In this document: positions 47,598 to 56,277 of the stretch, piece by piece
Numbering within the stretch: the first letter of the stretch is position 1
Layout of the letters: each line of letters begins with the position of its first letter
NCBI GenBank assembly: GCA_050998805.1
Contig: JBPCPV010000028.1
Coordinates: 1-64,000, forward strand
Reading direction: 5' to 3'
DNA: 64,000 nt
Source of the DNA: JAICKM01 sp050998805
GTDB taxonomy: Bacteria; Chloroflexota; Chloroflexia; QHBQ01; JAICKM01
The notes under the pieces: generated by a model
Seen by the model: only the letters and a program-made list of their open reading frames with translations
What the model was told of the DNA's origin: nothing
Databases searched by the model: none
Position numbers and translations under genes: made by a program

Positions 47598-48980
47598 TCA
47601 AAACGTCGTCACGCCTGTGAAGGTCACGCGGGAGAAGAGCAGAGTCGGCAGGTAGTAGAAGGTGCTGCCCATGCCGTTCATCGCCCACCAGTCCTGGCAG
47701 CACTTGCCCTCGCCCGCGCCCTCGATGCCGGCGAGCAGCTCCATCACACCCATGCCGAGCCGCAGGTTCTTGAGCGCGCCGACGATCTCGCCGCCCTCCA
47801 CCAAGAAGGTGCCGTCGCGCGTGGTGCCGGTGGCGATGACGCGCTTCGGGTCGGGGCAGTGGGTGTAGTGGAAGCGCGTCACCAGGATGCCCCGGCCCAT
47901 CCGCCGCGCCAGCTCGGCGCTCGTCTCGCTGCCGGTCGGCATCAGCAAGTGGCCGGGCTCGGGCCGGTCGTGGTCGGTGAACGGGTTGTGGGCGTGGCCG
48001 GTCGTGCGCTTGCCGGGTTCGAGGCCCGCCGTCTCGCTGTCGTAGACAACGCCCCGCGCGACGCCATCGGTGATCAGCGGCACCCGCACGGCCGGCATAC
48101 CCTCGGCGTCTATCGCCAGCGGCATACAGCGCGGGTCGCGCGGGTCTTCCCAGATAGTCACGGCCTGCCCGGTCACGGCCTGCCCAATGCGGTCGGAGAG
48201 GAACGACTGCCCGTCCTGGTACTCGCGCGCGCCGAAGCCGTGCATCGCCGGGAAGTGGAGCATGTCGGCCACCGCGTTCGGCTCGAAGACGGCAGGGTAG
48301 TCTCCCGGCTCGATCTCGCGCTGGTCGTGGTTCCGTCGGCACTTCGCCACGGCGTCTGCGCCCACGGCGTCGGGGTCTATCTCGGTGGCGTCCCGCGTGA
48401 GCGCGTCTGCGAAGCCGGTGCCGGCCTCGCTCTCTACGAGCGCCTTCAGGTAAGCCGTCGTGTAGCCGGCCTGCGCCCGCACGCCGAGCGAGTTGGCGAC
48501 GCTCAGGCTGCTGCTGCTGCTGCGGTAGGTGCCGTATGCGGTGTACCCCGCCTCCCGCGCCAGGGAGATGACCCGCCCGACGGCATCCGCCCGCCCCTCG
48601 GCGGTCAGCTCTGCCGTGGCTGCGAAGAACGACGGCGGCGCTTCCTGCTCAGGCGGCGCGCCCGCGCCTGGACTGGGCAGCGAGTGGAAGCGCGGGTTCG
48701 GTGCCTGTAGGCGCGCGAGGCCCGCAGCGTCCTCGGCGGCGCGCGTCAACCCCGCCCGGCTCGTGTCGTTCGTGTAGACCCGCGCCGTCGCCCCGCCGAC
48801 CGCCACGCGCACCGCAGCGCGGTTGTTCTCCTGGAAGACGTTCTGGTGGATAACCGAGTTTGCGTAGCGGGTCACCGCGGTGCGGTCGCGCAGCAGCACG
48901 ATCTCGGTCTGCTCGGCGGGCGAGGCTGCGAGCGCCGCCTCCATCGCGTCACGGTCAGCCCCGGCAGCTAGCGTGTCCAT
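47598..48980 (-). CDS. tldE: TldE/PmbA-like metalloprotease subunit
   Basis: This 460-aa member of the TldD/PmbA family lacks the HExxxH motif and forms a heterodimer with TldD. It has YANSVIHQNVFQENNRAAVR at the N-terminus, and GRGILVTRFHYTHCPDPKRV, IATGTTRDGTFLVEGGEIVG and LKNLRLGMGVMELLAGIE at the C-terminus, all family hallmarks. The pair degrades unfolded or leader peptides and matures some modified peptides. Its ATG overlaps the tldD stop (TGATG). No RiPP precursor gene is evident nearby. Confidence 0.9.
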   Translation of the reverse strand: MDTLAAGADRDAMEAALAASPAEQTEIVLLRDRTAVTRYANSVIHQNVFQENNRAAVRVAVGGATARVYTNDTSRAGLTRAAEDAAGLARLQAPNPRFHSLPSPGAGAPPEQEAPPSFFAATAELTAEGRADAVGRVISLAREAGYTAYGTYRSSSSSLSVANSLGVRAQAGYTTAYLKALVESEAGTGFADALTRDATEIDPDAVGADAVAKCRRNHDQREIEPGDYPAVFEPNAVADMLHFPAMHGFGAREYQDGQSFLSDRIGQAVTGQAVTIWEDPRDPRCMPLAIDAEGMPAVRVPLITDGVARGVVYDSETAGLEPGKRTTGHAHNPFTDHDRPEPGHLLMPTGSETSAELARRMGRGILVTRFHYTHCPDPKRVIATGTTRDGTFLVEGGEIVGALKNLRLGMGVMELLAGIEGAGEGKCCQDWWAMNGMGSTFYYLPTLLFSRVTFTGVTTF

Positions 48981-50425
48981 CAACCTTCCCTCCCAACGCG
49001 CAGCCCCTCGACCAGGAGCGGTGCCGCGCCGTGCGCCACATGGCAGGCTTGCAGCGGCTCGCCCTTCGCGCAGCCCGGGAAGCCGTGCATCGCCCAGTCC
49101 GCGGGGCCGCCGACGGCGCGCACGCTGCCCCAGAAGTGGGGCGTGCGGTCCTGGTACGACGCGGCCTTGTAAAGCCGCCCCAGCTTGCCGCCGCGTATCT
49201 CGCGGCACATCTCCACCGAAAAGTGGAAGTTCATCCGCTTGTCGTCGAGGCTCCACGAGCTTGGCGTCTCCAGATACAGCCCGTCTTCCACCCCCCCGAT
49301 CATCTCGTCGAGCGACGCGCCCGCTGGGTCGGGGTCCAAGCTGACGTTGGTCATCCGCACGATCGGGATGCGGCCCCACGACGTGGCGCGCCCGGTGCCG
49401 TTGCTCTTTTGGCCGATGGCGGGCGCGGTCTCCCGGCTGGTCAGGTAGCCGACGAAGATGCCGTCGCGGATGATCGGCGTGCGCTGGGCGGGCGTGCCCT
49501 CGTCGTCCCAGCCGAAGGTGCCGAGGCCGCCCGGCGTCAGCGAGTCGGCGGTGATGTTCACATGTTCCGAGCCGTAGCGGAACTTGCCGAGCATGTCGGG
49601 CATCAGGAACGAGGTGCCCGCAAAGGCAGCCTCCCAGCCGAGCACGCGGTCCAGTTCGATAGGGTGGCCGCAGCTCTCGTGGATCAGCAGGGCGACCATC
49701 TGCGGGCCGATAACTGCGGTCGTCGGCCCCGACGGTGCCCAGGGCGCGGCGACCAGTTCCCCCGCCTCCGCCCCGACCCGTGGGGCGTTGCCCGCCAGGT
49801 CCAGCCCCGCGACGAACTCCCAGCCGCCCTGCGCCATGTTGCCGTAGCTGCGGCGGTAGCTGTAGCCGTCCTCGCCGACGGCGTGCGCGGTGAGCGTCGC
49901 CTCGCACTCCACGATGCTCTGCCGCAGGTGCGCGCCCGCCGTGTTCACGAAGAGCTTCTCGGTCTGCCAGAGCGTGATCCTGCCCTCCGCCACCTTCACG
50001 CGGGCGTGCGCGGCCCCCATCGCGGCGAGCGCGCCGAGCAGCAGGTCGATCCGCTCGGTCGGAGGCACGCCGAAGGGGTCGGTCTTCACCTCTGTGGCAT
50101 ACTCGCCGCGCCCCGACGGCATGTCGCTGAGGTCAACCTCCTGCCCACGGTGTGCGGCGCTCGCCCGCGCGATCTCCACGGCCCGCGCCGCAGTCTCCCG
50201 CGCCGCGCCCGGCCCCTCATCTGCGGTGGACGCGAACCCCCACCCGCCGCCGACCGCCACGCGCAGCCCCCAGCCGCTGTCCGCGTCCCGCGACAGCCTC
50301 TCAACGGCGGTGTCGCGCCCGTGGAGGCTCTCGACGCGCGCATCCTCGGCGCGCGCCTCCGCGTAGTCCGCGCCCATCCGCCGCGCCTCGGCGAGGGAGT
50401 CTTGTAGTATAGTTTCAGGTGTCAT
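48980..50425 (-). CDS. tldD: TldD-like metalloprotease
   Basis: This 481-aa catalytic subunit has its zinc motif HESCGHPIELD at residue ~248 and a family Cys near the end (SVEMCREIRGGKLGRLYKAA). It has YAEARAEDARVESLHGRDTA at the N-terminus and GTFGWDDEGTPAQRTPIIRD before the nuclease-like core. It acts with TldE on unfolded peptides. It is the first gene of the tldD-tldE-pepN-TMEM175 group. A weak site precedes its ATG. The 470-nt gap upstream holds a GCCGCC-N-GGCGGC hairpin, heptamers and the hpd promoter. Confidence 0.92.
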   Translation of the reverse strand: MTPETILQDSLAEARRMGADYAEARAEDARVESLHGRDTAVERLSRDADSGWGLRVAVGGGWGFASTADEGPGAARETAARAVEIARASAAHRGQEVDLSDMPSGRGEYATEVKTDPFGVPPTERIDLLLGALAAMGAAHARVKVAEGRITLWQTEKLFVNTAGAHLRQSIVECEATLTAHAVGEDGYSYRRSYGNMAQGGWEFVAGLDLAGNAPRVGAEAGELVAAPWAPSGPTTAVIGPQMVALLIHESCGHPIELDRVLGWEAAFAGTSFLMPDMLGKFRYGSEHVNITADSLTPGGLGTFGWDDEGTPAQRTPIIRDGIFVGYLTSRETAPAIGQKSNGTGRATSWGRIPIVRMTNVSLDPDPAGASLDEMIGGVEDGLYLETPSSWSLDDKRMNFHFSVEMCREIRGGKLGRLYKAASYQDRTPHFWGSVRAVGGPADWAMHGFPGCAKGEPLQACHVAHGAAPLLVEGLRVGREG

Positions 50426-50730
50426 GGTCAGTCCTTCTCGTCCATTTTCTTGAAGTTCCGTATCTGCAACCGCGTCAGCATAGTCCCGAACTCCTAACCG
50501 CCCATCTCAACAACACCAAAGCCGCCCAAAGGCGGCCCCGCACCCCGGCCACACGGTGCCGAGGGCCTCTCCCAGCAGGCCCGGCGCAAGTCTGCTCACC
50601 GCACGATTATAGCACCAACCCCACCACCCCGCAACCGCGGACCCGACCACCGACCACCCCTCTTCGTGTCTTTTTCGTGTCATTTCGTGGACCGACCTCG
50701 TAATTCACAACTCAAAACTCGAAATTCCGC

Positions 50731-50760
50731 TTGACGCTCCCGCCCGCGCGGTGCTATACT
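50731..50760 (+). promoter_or_regulatory. Promoter of the aromatic amino-acid catabolism operon
   Basis: TTGACG (50731-50736), 18 nt, TATACT (50755-50760). The leader of about 130 nt contains AGCTGAA and TGACGGC heptamers and ends with AAGGAGGAG before hpd. Confidence 0.75.
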
Positions 50761-50897
50761 TTCGGCGAAGGTGCCACGCAACGTCCGCGCGGTGCCGGGT
50801 TGTCGTGAACACGAGCTTTCAGCTAGCTGAAAGCTGACGGCTGAAAGCTGAAAGCTGACGGCTGACCGCTTACTAACCCATCTCAAGGAGGAGAAGC

Positions 50898-52037
50898 ATG
50901 GTAGACACAGTCCCCCGCCGCGAACTTACTGAGCGCGACAAGCAGCGCGCCGCGCAAAAAGACCTCTTTCCTATCCAGGCGATAGACTACATCGAGCTAT
51001 ACGTCGGCAACGCATTGCAGGCCGCGCACTACTACCGCACCGTCTGGGGCTACGACATCATCGCGTACCGTGGCCCCGAAACCGGGCTGCGCGACCGCGT
51101 TTCCTACGTCATCGAGCAGGGCCGGGTGCGGATTATCCTCACCGCCCCGCTCACGAGTACAGGCGAGGTGGCCGAGCATGTGAGGCTGCACGGCGACGGC
51201 GTGAAGGACATCGCCTTCCGCGTGCCCGACGTCGGCCAGTCGTACCAGGTCGCCGTCAGCCGGGGCGCGCGTGGCGTCCTCGAACCCCAGGCAACGACCG
51301 ACGACCGCGGCACGGTCAAGCGCGCCGCCATCGCCACCTACGGAGAGACGATCCACAGCCTTATCGAGCGCGACTATCACGGCACATTCATGCCCGGCTA
51401 CAAGGACCTCAGCATCAAGGGCAAGAACACCGGGATTCGGGTCGTGGACCACTGCGTCGGCAACGTCGAACTCGGCAAGATGGACGAGTGGGTCAACTTC
51501 TACGCGGGTGTGATGGGCTTCGAGCAGCTCGTGCATTTCGACGATGAGCAGATCTCCACCGAGTACTCGGCGCTGATGTCGAAGGTCGTTCAGGACGGCA
51601 CCGGCAAGATCAAGTTCCCGATCAACGAGCCGGCCAAAGGCAAGAAACGCTCGCAGATAGACGAGTACCTCGACTACTATAACGGCCCCGGCGTCCAGCA
51701 CATCGCCGTGGCGACCGGCGACATCCTCCATACCGTGATGATGCTCGAGGAGAACGGCGCGACCTTCCTCGCCACGCCGCACACCTACTACCAAGACCTT
51801 CCCGCCCGCATCGGCAAGATCAAGGAAGACCTCGAGAAGCTCGAGGCCCACTCGATCCTCGCCGACCGTGACGACGACGGCTACCTGCTCCAGATTTTCA
51901 GCAAGCCGGTGCAGGACCGCCCCACGCTCTTCTACGAACTGATCGAGCGCCACGGCTGCCGGGGCTTCGGCGAAGGCAACTTCAAGGCCCTCTTCGAGGC
52001 CATCGAGCGCGAGCAGGCACAAAGGGGGAATCTTTAA
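50898..52037 (+). CDS. hpd: 4-hydroxyphenylpyruvate dioxygenase
   Basis: This 379-aa Fe(II) enzyme converts 4-hydroxyphenylpyruvate to homogentisate in tyrosine breakdown. It has two VOC domains; the iron ligands lie in the second: DHCVGNVELG (His), GVQHIAVATGDI (His) and LFYELIERHG (Glu). The N-terminal AIDYIELYVGNALQAAHYYR is the usual HPPD start. The length is normal. AAGGAGGAG precedes the ATG. It is followed by hmgA after 12 nt. Confidence 0.96.
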   Translation: MVDTVPRRELTERDKQRAAQKDLFPIQAIDYIELYVGNALQAAHYYRTVWGYDIIAYRGPETGLRDRVSYVIEQGRVRIILTAPLTSTGEVAEHVRLHGDGVKDIAFRVPDVGQSYQVAVSRGARGVLEPQATTDDRGTVKRAAIATYGETIHSLIERDYHGTFMPGYKDLSIKGKNTGIRVVDHCVGNVELGKMDEWVNFYAGVMGFEQLVHFDDEQISTEYSALMSKVVQDGTGKIKFPINEPAKGKKRSQIDEYLDYYNGPGVQHIAVATGDILHTVMMLEENGATFLATPHTYYQDLPARIGKIKEDLEKLEAHSILADRDDDGYLLQIFSKPVQDRPTLFYELIERHGCRGFGEGNFKALFEAIEREQAQRGNL

Positions 52038-52049
52038 GGAGGCAACACC

Positions 52050-53258
52050 ATGCCATTCTATCATCGCGTGGGCGCGGTCCCGCCGAAGCGCCATACCCAG
52101 TTCCGGCGGCCCGACGGCGCGCTGTATACCGAGGAGCTGATCGGCAACGAGGGCTTTACGGGCGCGGCCTCGCTCCTCTACCACCACAACCCGCCGGTGC
52201 GCGTCACCGGTATCGCGCCGTGCCCGCTCGAGAAGCCCCAGGAGTGGGCGGAACCGGTGCAGCGCCACTACCATCTCCGCACTCTCGCCGCAGAGCCTGC
52301 CGGCGATCCGATCAGCAGCCGGAAGGTGCTGATGTTCAACGACGACGTGTCGCTTGCCATCGCCCGCCCCGAGGTGCAGATGGAGACCTACTACTACAAG
52401 AACGGCGAGGCCGACGAGCTTTACTTCGTCCACGAGGGAGAGGGCACCTTCGAGACGATGTACGGCGCGCTCGACTACCGTGAGGGCGACTACGTGGTGA
52501 TCCCGCACGGCACGATCTACCGCATCGTGATGAAGACAACCCCCCAACGCTGGCTGGTGCTGGAGTCGCGTGGCCGCATCGAGACGCCGCACCGCTACCG
52601 CAACGAGTTCGGCCAGCTGCTCGAACACTCGCCTTACTGCGAGCGCGACATCCGCGTGCCCGCCGAACCGTTGCTGCTGCTCGACGCGCCCGGCGCGAAC
52701 GTCCGCATCAAGGCGAACGGCAAGCTGACCGAGTACAGCTACGACCACCACCCGTTCGACGTTGTCGGCTGGGATGGCTATCTCTTCCCCTGGATACTCA
52801 ACATCGGCGACTTCGAGCCGATCACCGGGCGCATCCACCAGCCGCCGCCGACCCACCAGACCTTCCAGGGCCGCAACTTCGTCGTCTGCTCCTTCGTGCC
52901 CCGCAAGTACGACTACCACCCGCTCTCGATACCCGTGCCCTATAACCACAGTAACATAGACAGCGAGGAAGTCCTCTACTACGTCAACGGCAACTTCATG
53001 TCGAGGCGCGGGATCGACGTCGCCTCGTTCACGCTCCACCCGCACGGCATCCCGCACGGCCCGCACCCCGGCGCCGCCGAGGCGTCGCTCGGCAGGGAGC
53101 AGACCGACGAGCTGGCCGTGATGGTGGACACGTTCAGACCGCTCCGCATGACGCGCGACGCCCAGGGCTATGACGACCCGAACTACCCGATGAGCTGGCT
53201 CGACGCGCCCGGCTCGCCAGCCGAGGCGCAGGCCAAGCGCGGCGGAGAGACCGAGTAG
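52050..53258 (+). CDS. hmgA: Homogentisate 1,2-dioxygenase
   Basis: This 402-aa ring-cleaving enzyme makes maleylacetoacetate from homogentisate. It has MFNDDVSLAIARPEVQM and DELYFVHEGEGTFETMYGAL (cupin core). The C-terminal iron-site region includes SFVPRKYDYHPLSIPVPYNH and FTLHPHGIPHGPHPGAAE. It is slightly shorter than proteobacterial enzymes (about 430-445 aa), as in other Gram-positive and Chloroflexota-type members. Maleylacetoacetate isomerase and fumarylacetoacetase genes are not in the window. AAGGAGG precedes the ATG. Confidence 0.93.
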   Translation: MPFYHRVGAVPPKRHTQFRRPDGALYTEELIGNEGFTGAASLLYHHNPPVRVTGIAPCPLEKPQEWAEPVQRHYHLRTLAAEPAGDPISSRKVLMFNDDVSLAIARPEVQMETYYYKNGEADELYFVHEGEGTFETMYGALDYREGDYVVIPHGTIYRIVMKTTPQRWLVLESRGRIETPHRYRNEFGQLLEHSPYCERDIRVPAEPLLLLDAPGANVRIKANGKLTEYSYDHHPFDVVGWDGYLFPWILNIGDFEPITGRIHQPPPTHQTFQGRNFVVCSFVPRKYDYHPLSIPVPYNHSNIDSEEVLYYVNGNFMSRRGIDVASFTLHPHGIPHGPHPGAAEASLGREQTDELAVMVDTFRPLRMTRDAQGYDDPNYPMSWLDAPGSPAEAQAKRGGETE

Positions 53259-53698
53259 TGCCGCGCATCCTGCGGATAAACCACATCGGACTGGCCGTGC
53301 AGAATCGGGAGGCAAGTCGTTTCTGGCAGGCGCTCGGCCTCCCGCTTGCGGGCGAGGAGGCGGTGCCCTCCGATGCGATCACGGCCGGCTTCTTTCCCGT
53401 CGGAGAGAGCCGTATCGAGTTGCTCATGCCCCTCGGCGACGATGGGCCGGTGCAGAAGTTCCTCGCCAACCGCGGAGAGGGCCTCCACCATATCTGCTTC
53501 GACGTGGAAGACATCTGCGGCCTGCTCACCCAGCTTGCCGAGGCGGGGGTCGAGCTCGTAGACGCCGAAGCCCGCCACGGCGCGGAGGGCAGCCTCGTCG
53601 CCTTCATTCACCCGCGCGCGGCTCACGGCGTGCTGATCGAGCTACGCGAGGCCGCGCCGACCTGCCCCCCGACAGAGGCCGTCGTTGGACCCGCCTGA
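53258..53698 (+). CDS. VOC protein, methylmalonyl-CoA epimerase-like
   Basis: This is a 146-aa protein. LRINHIGLAVQNREASRFWQ has the first ligand His; RIELLMPLGDDGPVQKFLAN and GEGLHHICFDVEDICGLLTQ (second His) with GVLIEL (Glu) complete the metal site. This is the methylmalonyl-CoA epimerase pattern. It starts with GTG, overlapping the hmgA stop by one base, so it is cotranslated. The position between hmgA and kynA suggests a role in the fate of propionyl-CoA-type products or another lactone/epimer step in amino-acid catabolism. Confidence 0.8.
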   Translation: MPRILRINHIGLAVQNREASRFWQALGLPLAGEEAVPSDAITAGFFPVGESRIELLMPLGDDGPVQKFLANRGEGLHHICFDVEDICGLLTQLAEAGVELVDAEARHGAEGSLVAFIHPRAAHGVLIELREAAPTCPPTEAVVGPA

Positions 53699-54485
53699 CG
53701 ACGGCCCGCCCGCGCACGATCACACCGCAGGCCCCCTGACTTACGGTGCCTATCTGCGCGTGCCCGAACTCCTCGACCTGCAATCGCCGCTCAGCCTGCC
53801 GACGGCGCACGACGAGATGCTCTTCATAATCGTCCAGCAGGCGCAGGAGCTTTGGTTCAAGCAGATACTCTACGAGTTGCGGACGGTGATCGGTCTGCTC
53901 GCCGACGGCGCGCTGCTCGAAGCCGTGCGGCTCATCTCCCGCGCCAACCTGATCCTCTCCGTACTCGGCAGTGAGGTGGAAGTCCTCGAAACGATGCCGC
54001 CGATGGAGTTCGCGCGCTTCCGTGGCGTGCTCTCCACCTCCAGTGGCTTCGAGTCGGAGCAGTTCCGCGAAGTCGAGCTCGCGTCGGGGCTGGCCGACCC
54101 GACCTTCCTGAGAGTGCTCGAGAAGCACATGGACGGCTCGACGTTGCGCGCTCTCTGGCCGGTCACCCTGGCCGACGCCTTCCGCTGCGCGCTCCGCCCG
54201 CTCTCTTCGGACCCGACAGCCGCTCTGGCCGAGATCTACGCCGACCCACCGGCCCACCTTGAGCACTTCATGCTCGCCGAGGCGCTGACTGAGTACGAGA
54301 TCCGCTTTCAGCACTGGCGCTTCCACCATGTGAAGCTGGTCGAGCGGGTGATCGGCGACCGCGCGGCGGGCACCGCAGGCACCGCAGGCAGCGGCTACCT
54401 GAACCGCACCCTCAGCTACCGCTTCTTCCCCGAACTCTGGGAGGCGAGGAACCGGCTCACAGCACACCAGCCTGGTTCGTCGTGA
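53685..54485 (+). CDS. kynA: Tryptophan 2,3-dioxygenase
   Basis: This 266-aa heme enzyme opens the indole ring of tryptophan to N-formylkynurenine. It has LTYGAYLRVPELLDLQ at the start and HDEMLFIIVQQAQELWFKQI with the substrate-binding His. The heme ligand His is in FQHWRFHHVKLVERVIG. GSGYLNRTLSYRFFPELWEAR is at the end. It starts with TTG and overlaps the preceding gene by 14 nt, indicating translational coupling. kynU and kynB are not in the window. Confidence 0.94.
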   Translation: MDPPDDGPPAHDHTAGPLTYGAYLRVPELLDLQSPLSLPTAHDEMLFIIVQQAQELWFKQILYELRTVIGLLADGALLEAVRLISRANLILSVLGSEVEVLETMPPMEFARFRGVLSTSSGFESEQFREVELASGLADPTFLRVLEKHMDGSTLRALWPVTLADAFRCALRPLSSDPTAALAEIYADPPAHLEHFMLAEALTEYEIRFQHWRFHHVKLVERVIGDRAAGTAGTAGSGYLNRTLSYRFFPELWEARNRLTAHQPGSS

Positions 54486-54674
54486 GCATTTAAGGTTTGG
54501 TGTGAAAGTCCATTACTCCGCTCCGCAGAGCAAGCATCTAATCTGCGGCCAATATAGCACACAGCCGTGATACGTGAAGGCAAGAGTCAGGGGCCGGGGG
54601 CGCAAGGTCGTTTGCCGACCTCTTGTACCCGACCCCTGGCAGATGCCCGCCCTAACATGGGCGGCTATAGGCGC

Positions 54675-56171
54675 TTAGTGAGACGTAGGCAGCCCTGGGG
54701 GCAACGGTCGGTCCCCATGTCCGGTGAAGACGACCTTATCGCCTCCCGCCGGCACCGTCTTTACCTTGCCGCCGCCCACAGACACTGGACCAAGCGACAG
54801 GCCCGGCATCGGCGAATACATCGCCTCGTCGAACACGCCGCCGCTCGGAGCATGGGCGATGGCGAACACCGGGTGGGCCTTGCCGAGCGGGTCGAACGAA
54901 GTGGACATATAATCGCCGACCATGTAGCCCTGGTTAGTCAGCGCCAGCCATGTCAACGTCATCGGACCGGCGACTGCGGTGGGCGTGGTCCAAGTGGCTC
55001 CGCCGTCTACGGACGAAACGAAGCCGACATCGAGTTGGCAGGAAGAAGAAGTGCAGTTGGCCGTCGGGTAGTAGTAGTACGTGAGCGCGAGGTGGGCGAC
55101 CGGGCCGGAGCTGGCCTTATCCACGGCGATACCGGGGATGAAGTGGTCAACCGTGGAGCTTACGGGGTCAATCGGGATGCGCGTGACTGCCGACCAGGTG
55201 AGGCCGTCGGTGGAACTGCTCATCACGATATCGTTGGAGCTACAGCCGCTGCGGAAGCGGCAGTCCTGCCAGACGACGTAGATCCGTCCACCGGGGCCGA
55301 TCTCGGCGGAAGGGAGGGCGCTGGTGCGTAGGTTGCCTGCCACCCCATGCTCACTGATTGATGCAACGGTGGTTGCGTTTCCCCAGCTTGTGCCCCCGTT
55401 CGTCGAACGGTAGGACAGGATCGCCGAGCCGTTGCCGCTGTAGGGGACGACGACGATGCCGTTGGGCTGCACCACCGGCTGCCCGCCGAGGCCGCTGCCG
55501 GCACCGCTTGGCGTGCGTACAGGACCCCAAGTGAGGCCGCCGTCCGAAGAGGTGACCATCTGCATGATGTTGCCGCCCCCGTTGTTGTCGTACTCAACGT
55601 AGCAGTTCCCATAATAGGGGCTGTTCGGCGAGTTGTCGCAGGCGATCCAGGTCTTGTCGAGGCCGCCCTGTGTCACCACCGTCACCGGGTTGAGCCAGGT
55701 GAGGCCGCCGTTGGTCGAGCGACTGACAGAGGTGTTCAGGCCGCCGCCCGGTCCTTGCAGAGGCAGCGCGACGATCATCCAGACCCCGTGGGAGGCATCA
55801 TAGGCGACGGATGGATCGCTGATCCGCGCGTATGGGCCTGGAGGGGTGGCGTAAGTGGTCGTGCCCGGCAGGAAGCCGTGCGTCCAGGTCGCGCCGTTGT
55901 CTGTGGATGTCGCCCACCCGATGTTGGACGATCCGCCGTCATTGAACCGCCCGACCTGGGAGGCTTCCACGATGGTGTTGCCGTAGGAGAACGTGTCCGG
56001 CTCGACCTCGGTCGCGTGCTGACTACTGCTGTTGGTGTAGGGATCCATGCTGACCTGAACCACCGTGACGTTGGCGAGGGCGAGCAGGCCCGAACTCAAC
56101 GCGAGGGTCAGGGCGGCGACGAGCGCCATAGACAGCTTGATATTCCCGCGGATCCGTGCGAAATGGTGCAT
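54675..56171 (-). CDS. Secreted BNR/sialidase-like repeat protein, copy 1
   Basis: This is a 498-aa protein. A signal peptide (LSMALVAALTLALSSGLLALA) is followed by Asp-box units: STDNGATWTHG, STNGGLTWLNP, SSDGGLTWGP, STNGGTSWGN, STDGLTWSAV, SVDGGATWTTP. These make a six-bladed sialidase-like propeller. The catalytic Arg triad and Tyr of true sialidases were not identified with confidence, so glycan binding rather than cleavage is possible. CRFRSGCSS and CTSSSCQ hold probable disulfides. It is a close paralogue of the next gene (56278-57768). The promoter lies at 56224-56252. Confidence 0.82.
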   Translation of the reverse strand: MHHFARIRGNIKLSMALVAALTLALSSGLLALANVTVVQVSMDPYTNSSSQHATEVEPDTFSYGNTIVEASQVGRFNDGGSSNIGWATSTDNGATWTHGFLPGTTTYATPPGPYARISDPSVAYDASHGVWMIVALPLQGPGGGLNTSVSRSTNGGLTWLNPVTVVTQGGLDKTWIACDNSPNSPYYGNCYVEYDNNGGGNIMQMVTSSDGGLTWGPVRTPSGAGSGLGGQPVVQPNGIVVVPYSGNGSAILSYRSTNGGTSWGNATTVASISEHGVAGNLRTSALPSAEIGPGGRIYVVWQDCRFRSGCSSNDIVMSSSTDGLTWSAVTRIPIDPVSSTVDHFIPGIAVDKASSGPVAHLALTYYYYPTANCTSSSCQLDVGFVSSVDGGATWTTPTAVAGPMTLTWLALTNQGYMVGDYMSTSFDPLGKAHPVFAIAHAPSGGVFDEAMYSPMPGLSLGPVSVGGGKVKTVPAGGDKVVFTGHGDRPLPPGLPTSH

Positions 56172-56223
56172 GCTGAATTGCTCCTTTGCTGGGTGATGTT
56201 AGAATGAGATTTCCCGATAATTC

Positions 56224-56252
56224 ATTATACCATCCCTAAGCGCCCACCGCAA
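56224..56252 (-). promoter_or_regulatory. Promoter of BNR protein copy 1
   Basis: TTGCGG (56252-56247), 17 nt, TATAAT (56229-56224) on the minus strand, in the gap between the two paralogues. An AAAGGAG site precedes the ATG. Confidence 0.7.
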
Positions 56253-56277
56253 TCGCCCGCGATCGGCGGCTGTAGTC

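Noticed and set aside
48860..50407. Long plus-strand frame opposite tldD
   Set aside because: Arg/Ala/Pro-rich shadow; the minus strand encodes a complete TldD with HExxxH.
50997..53315. 772-residue minus-strand frame opposite hpd-hmgA
   Set aside because: It is a shadow frame: the plus strand has two well-conserved dioxygenases with ribosome-binding sites.
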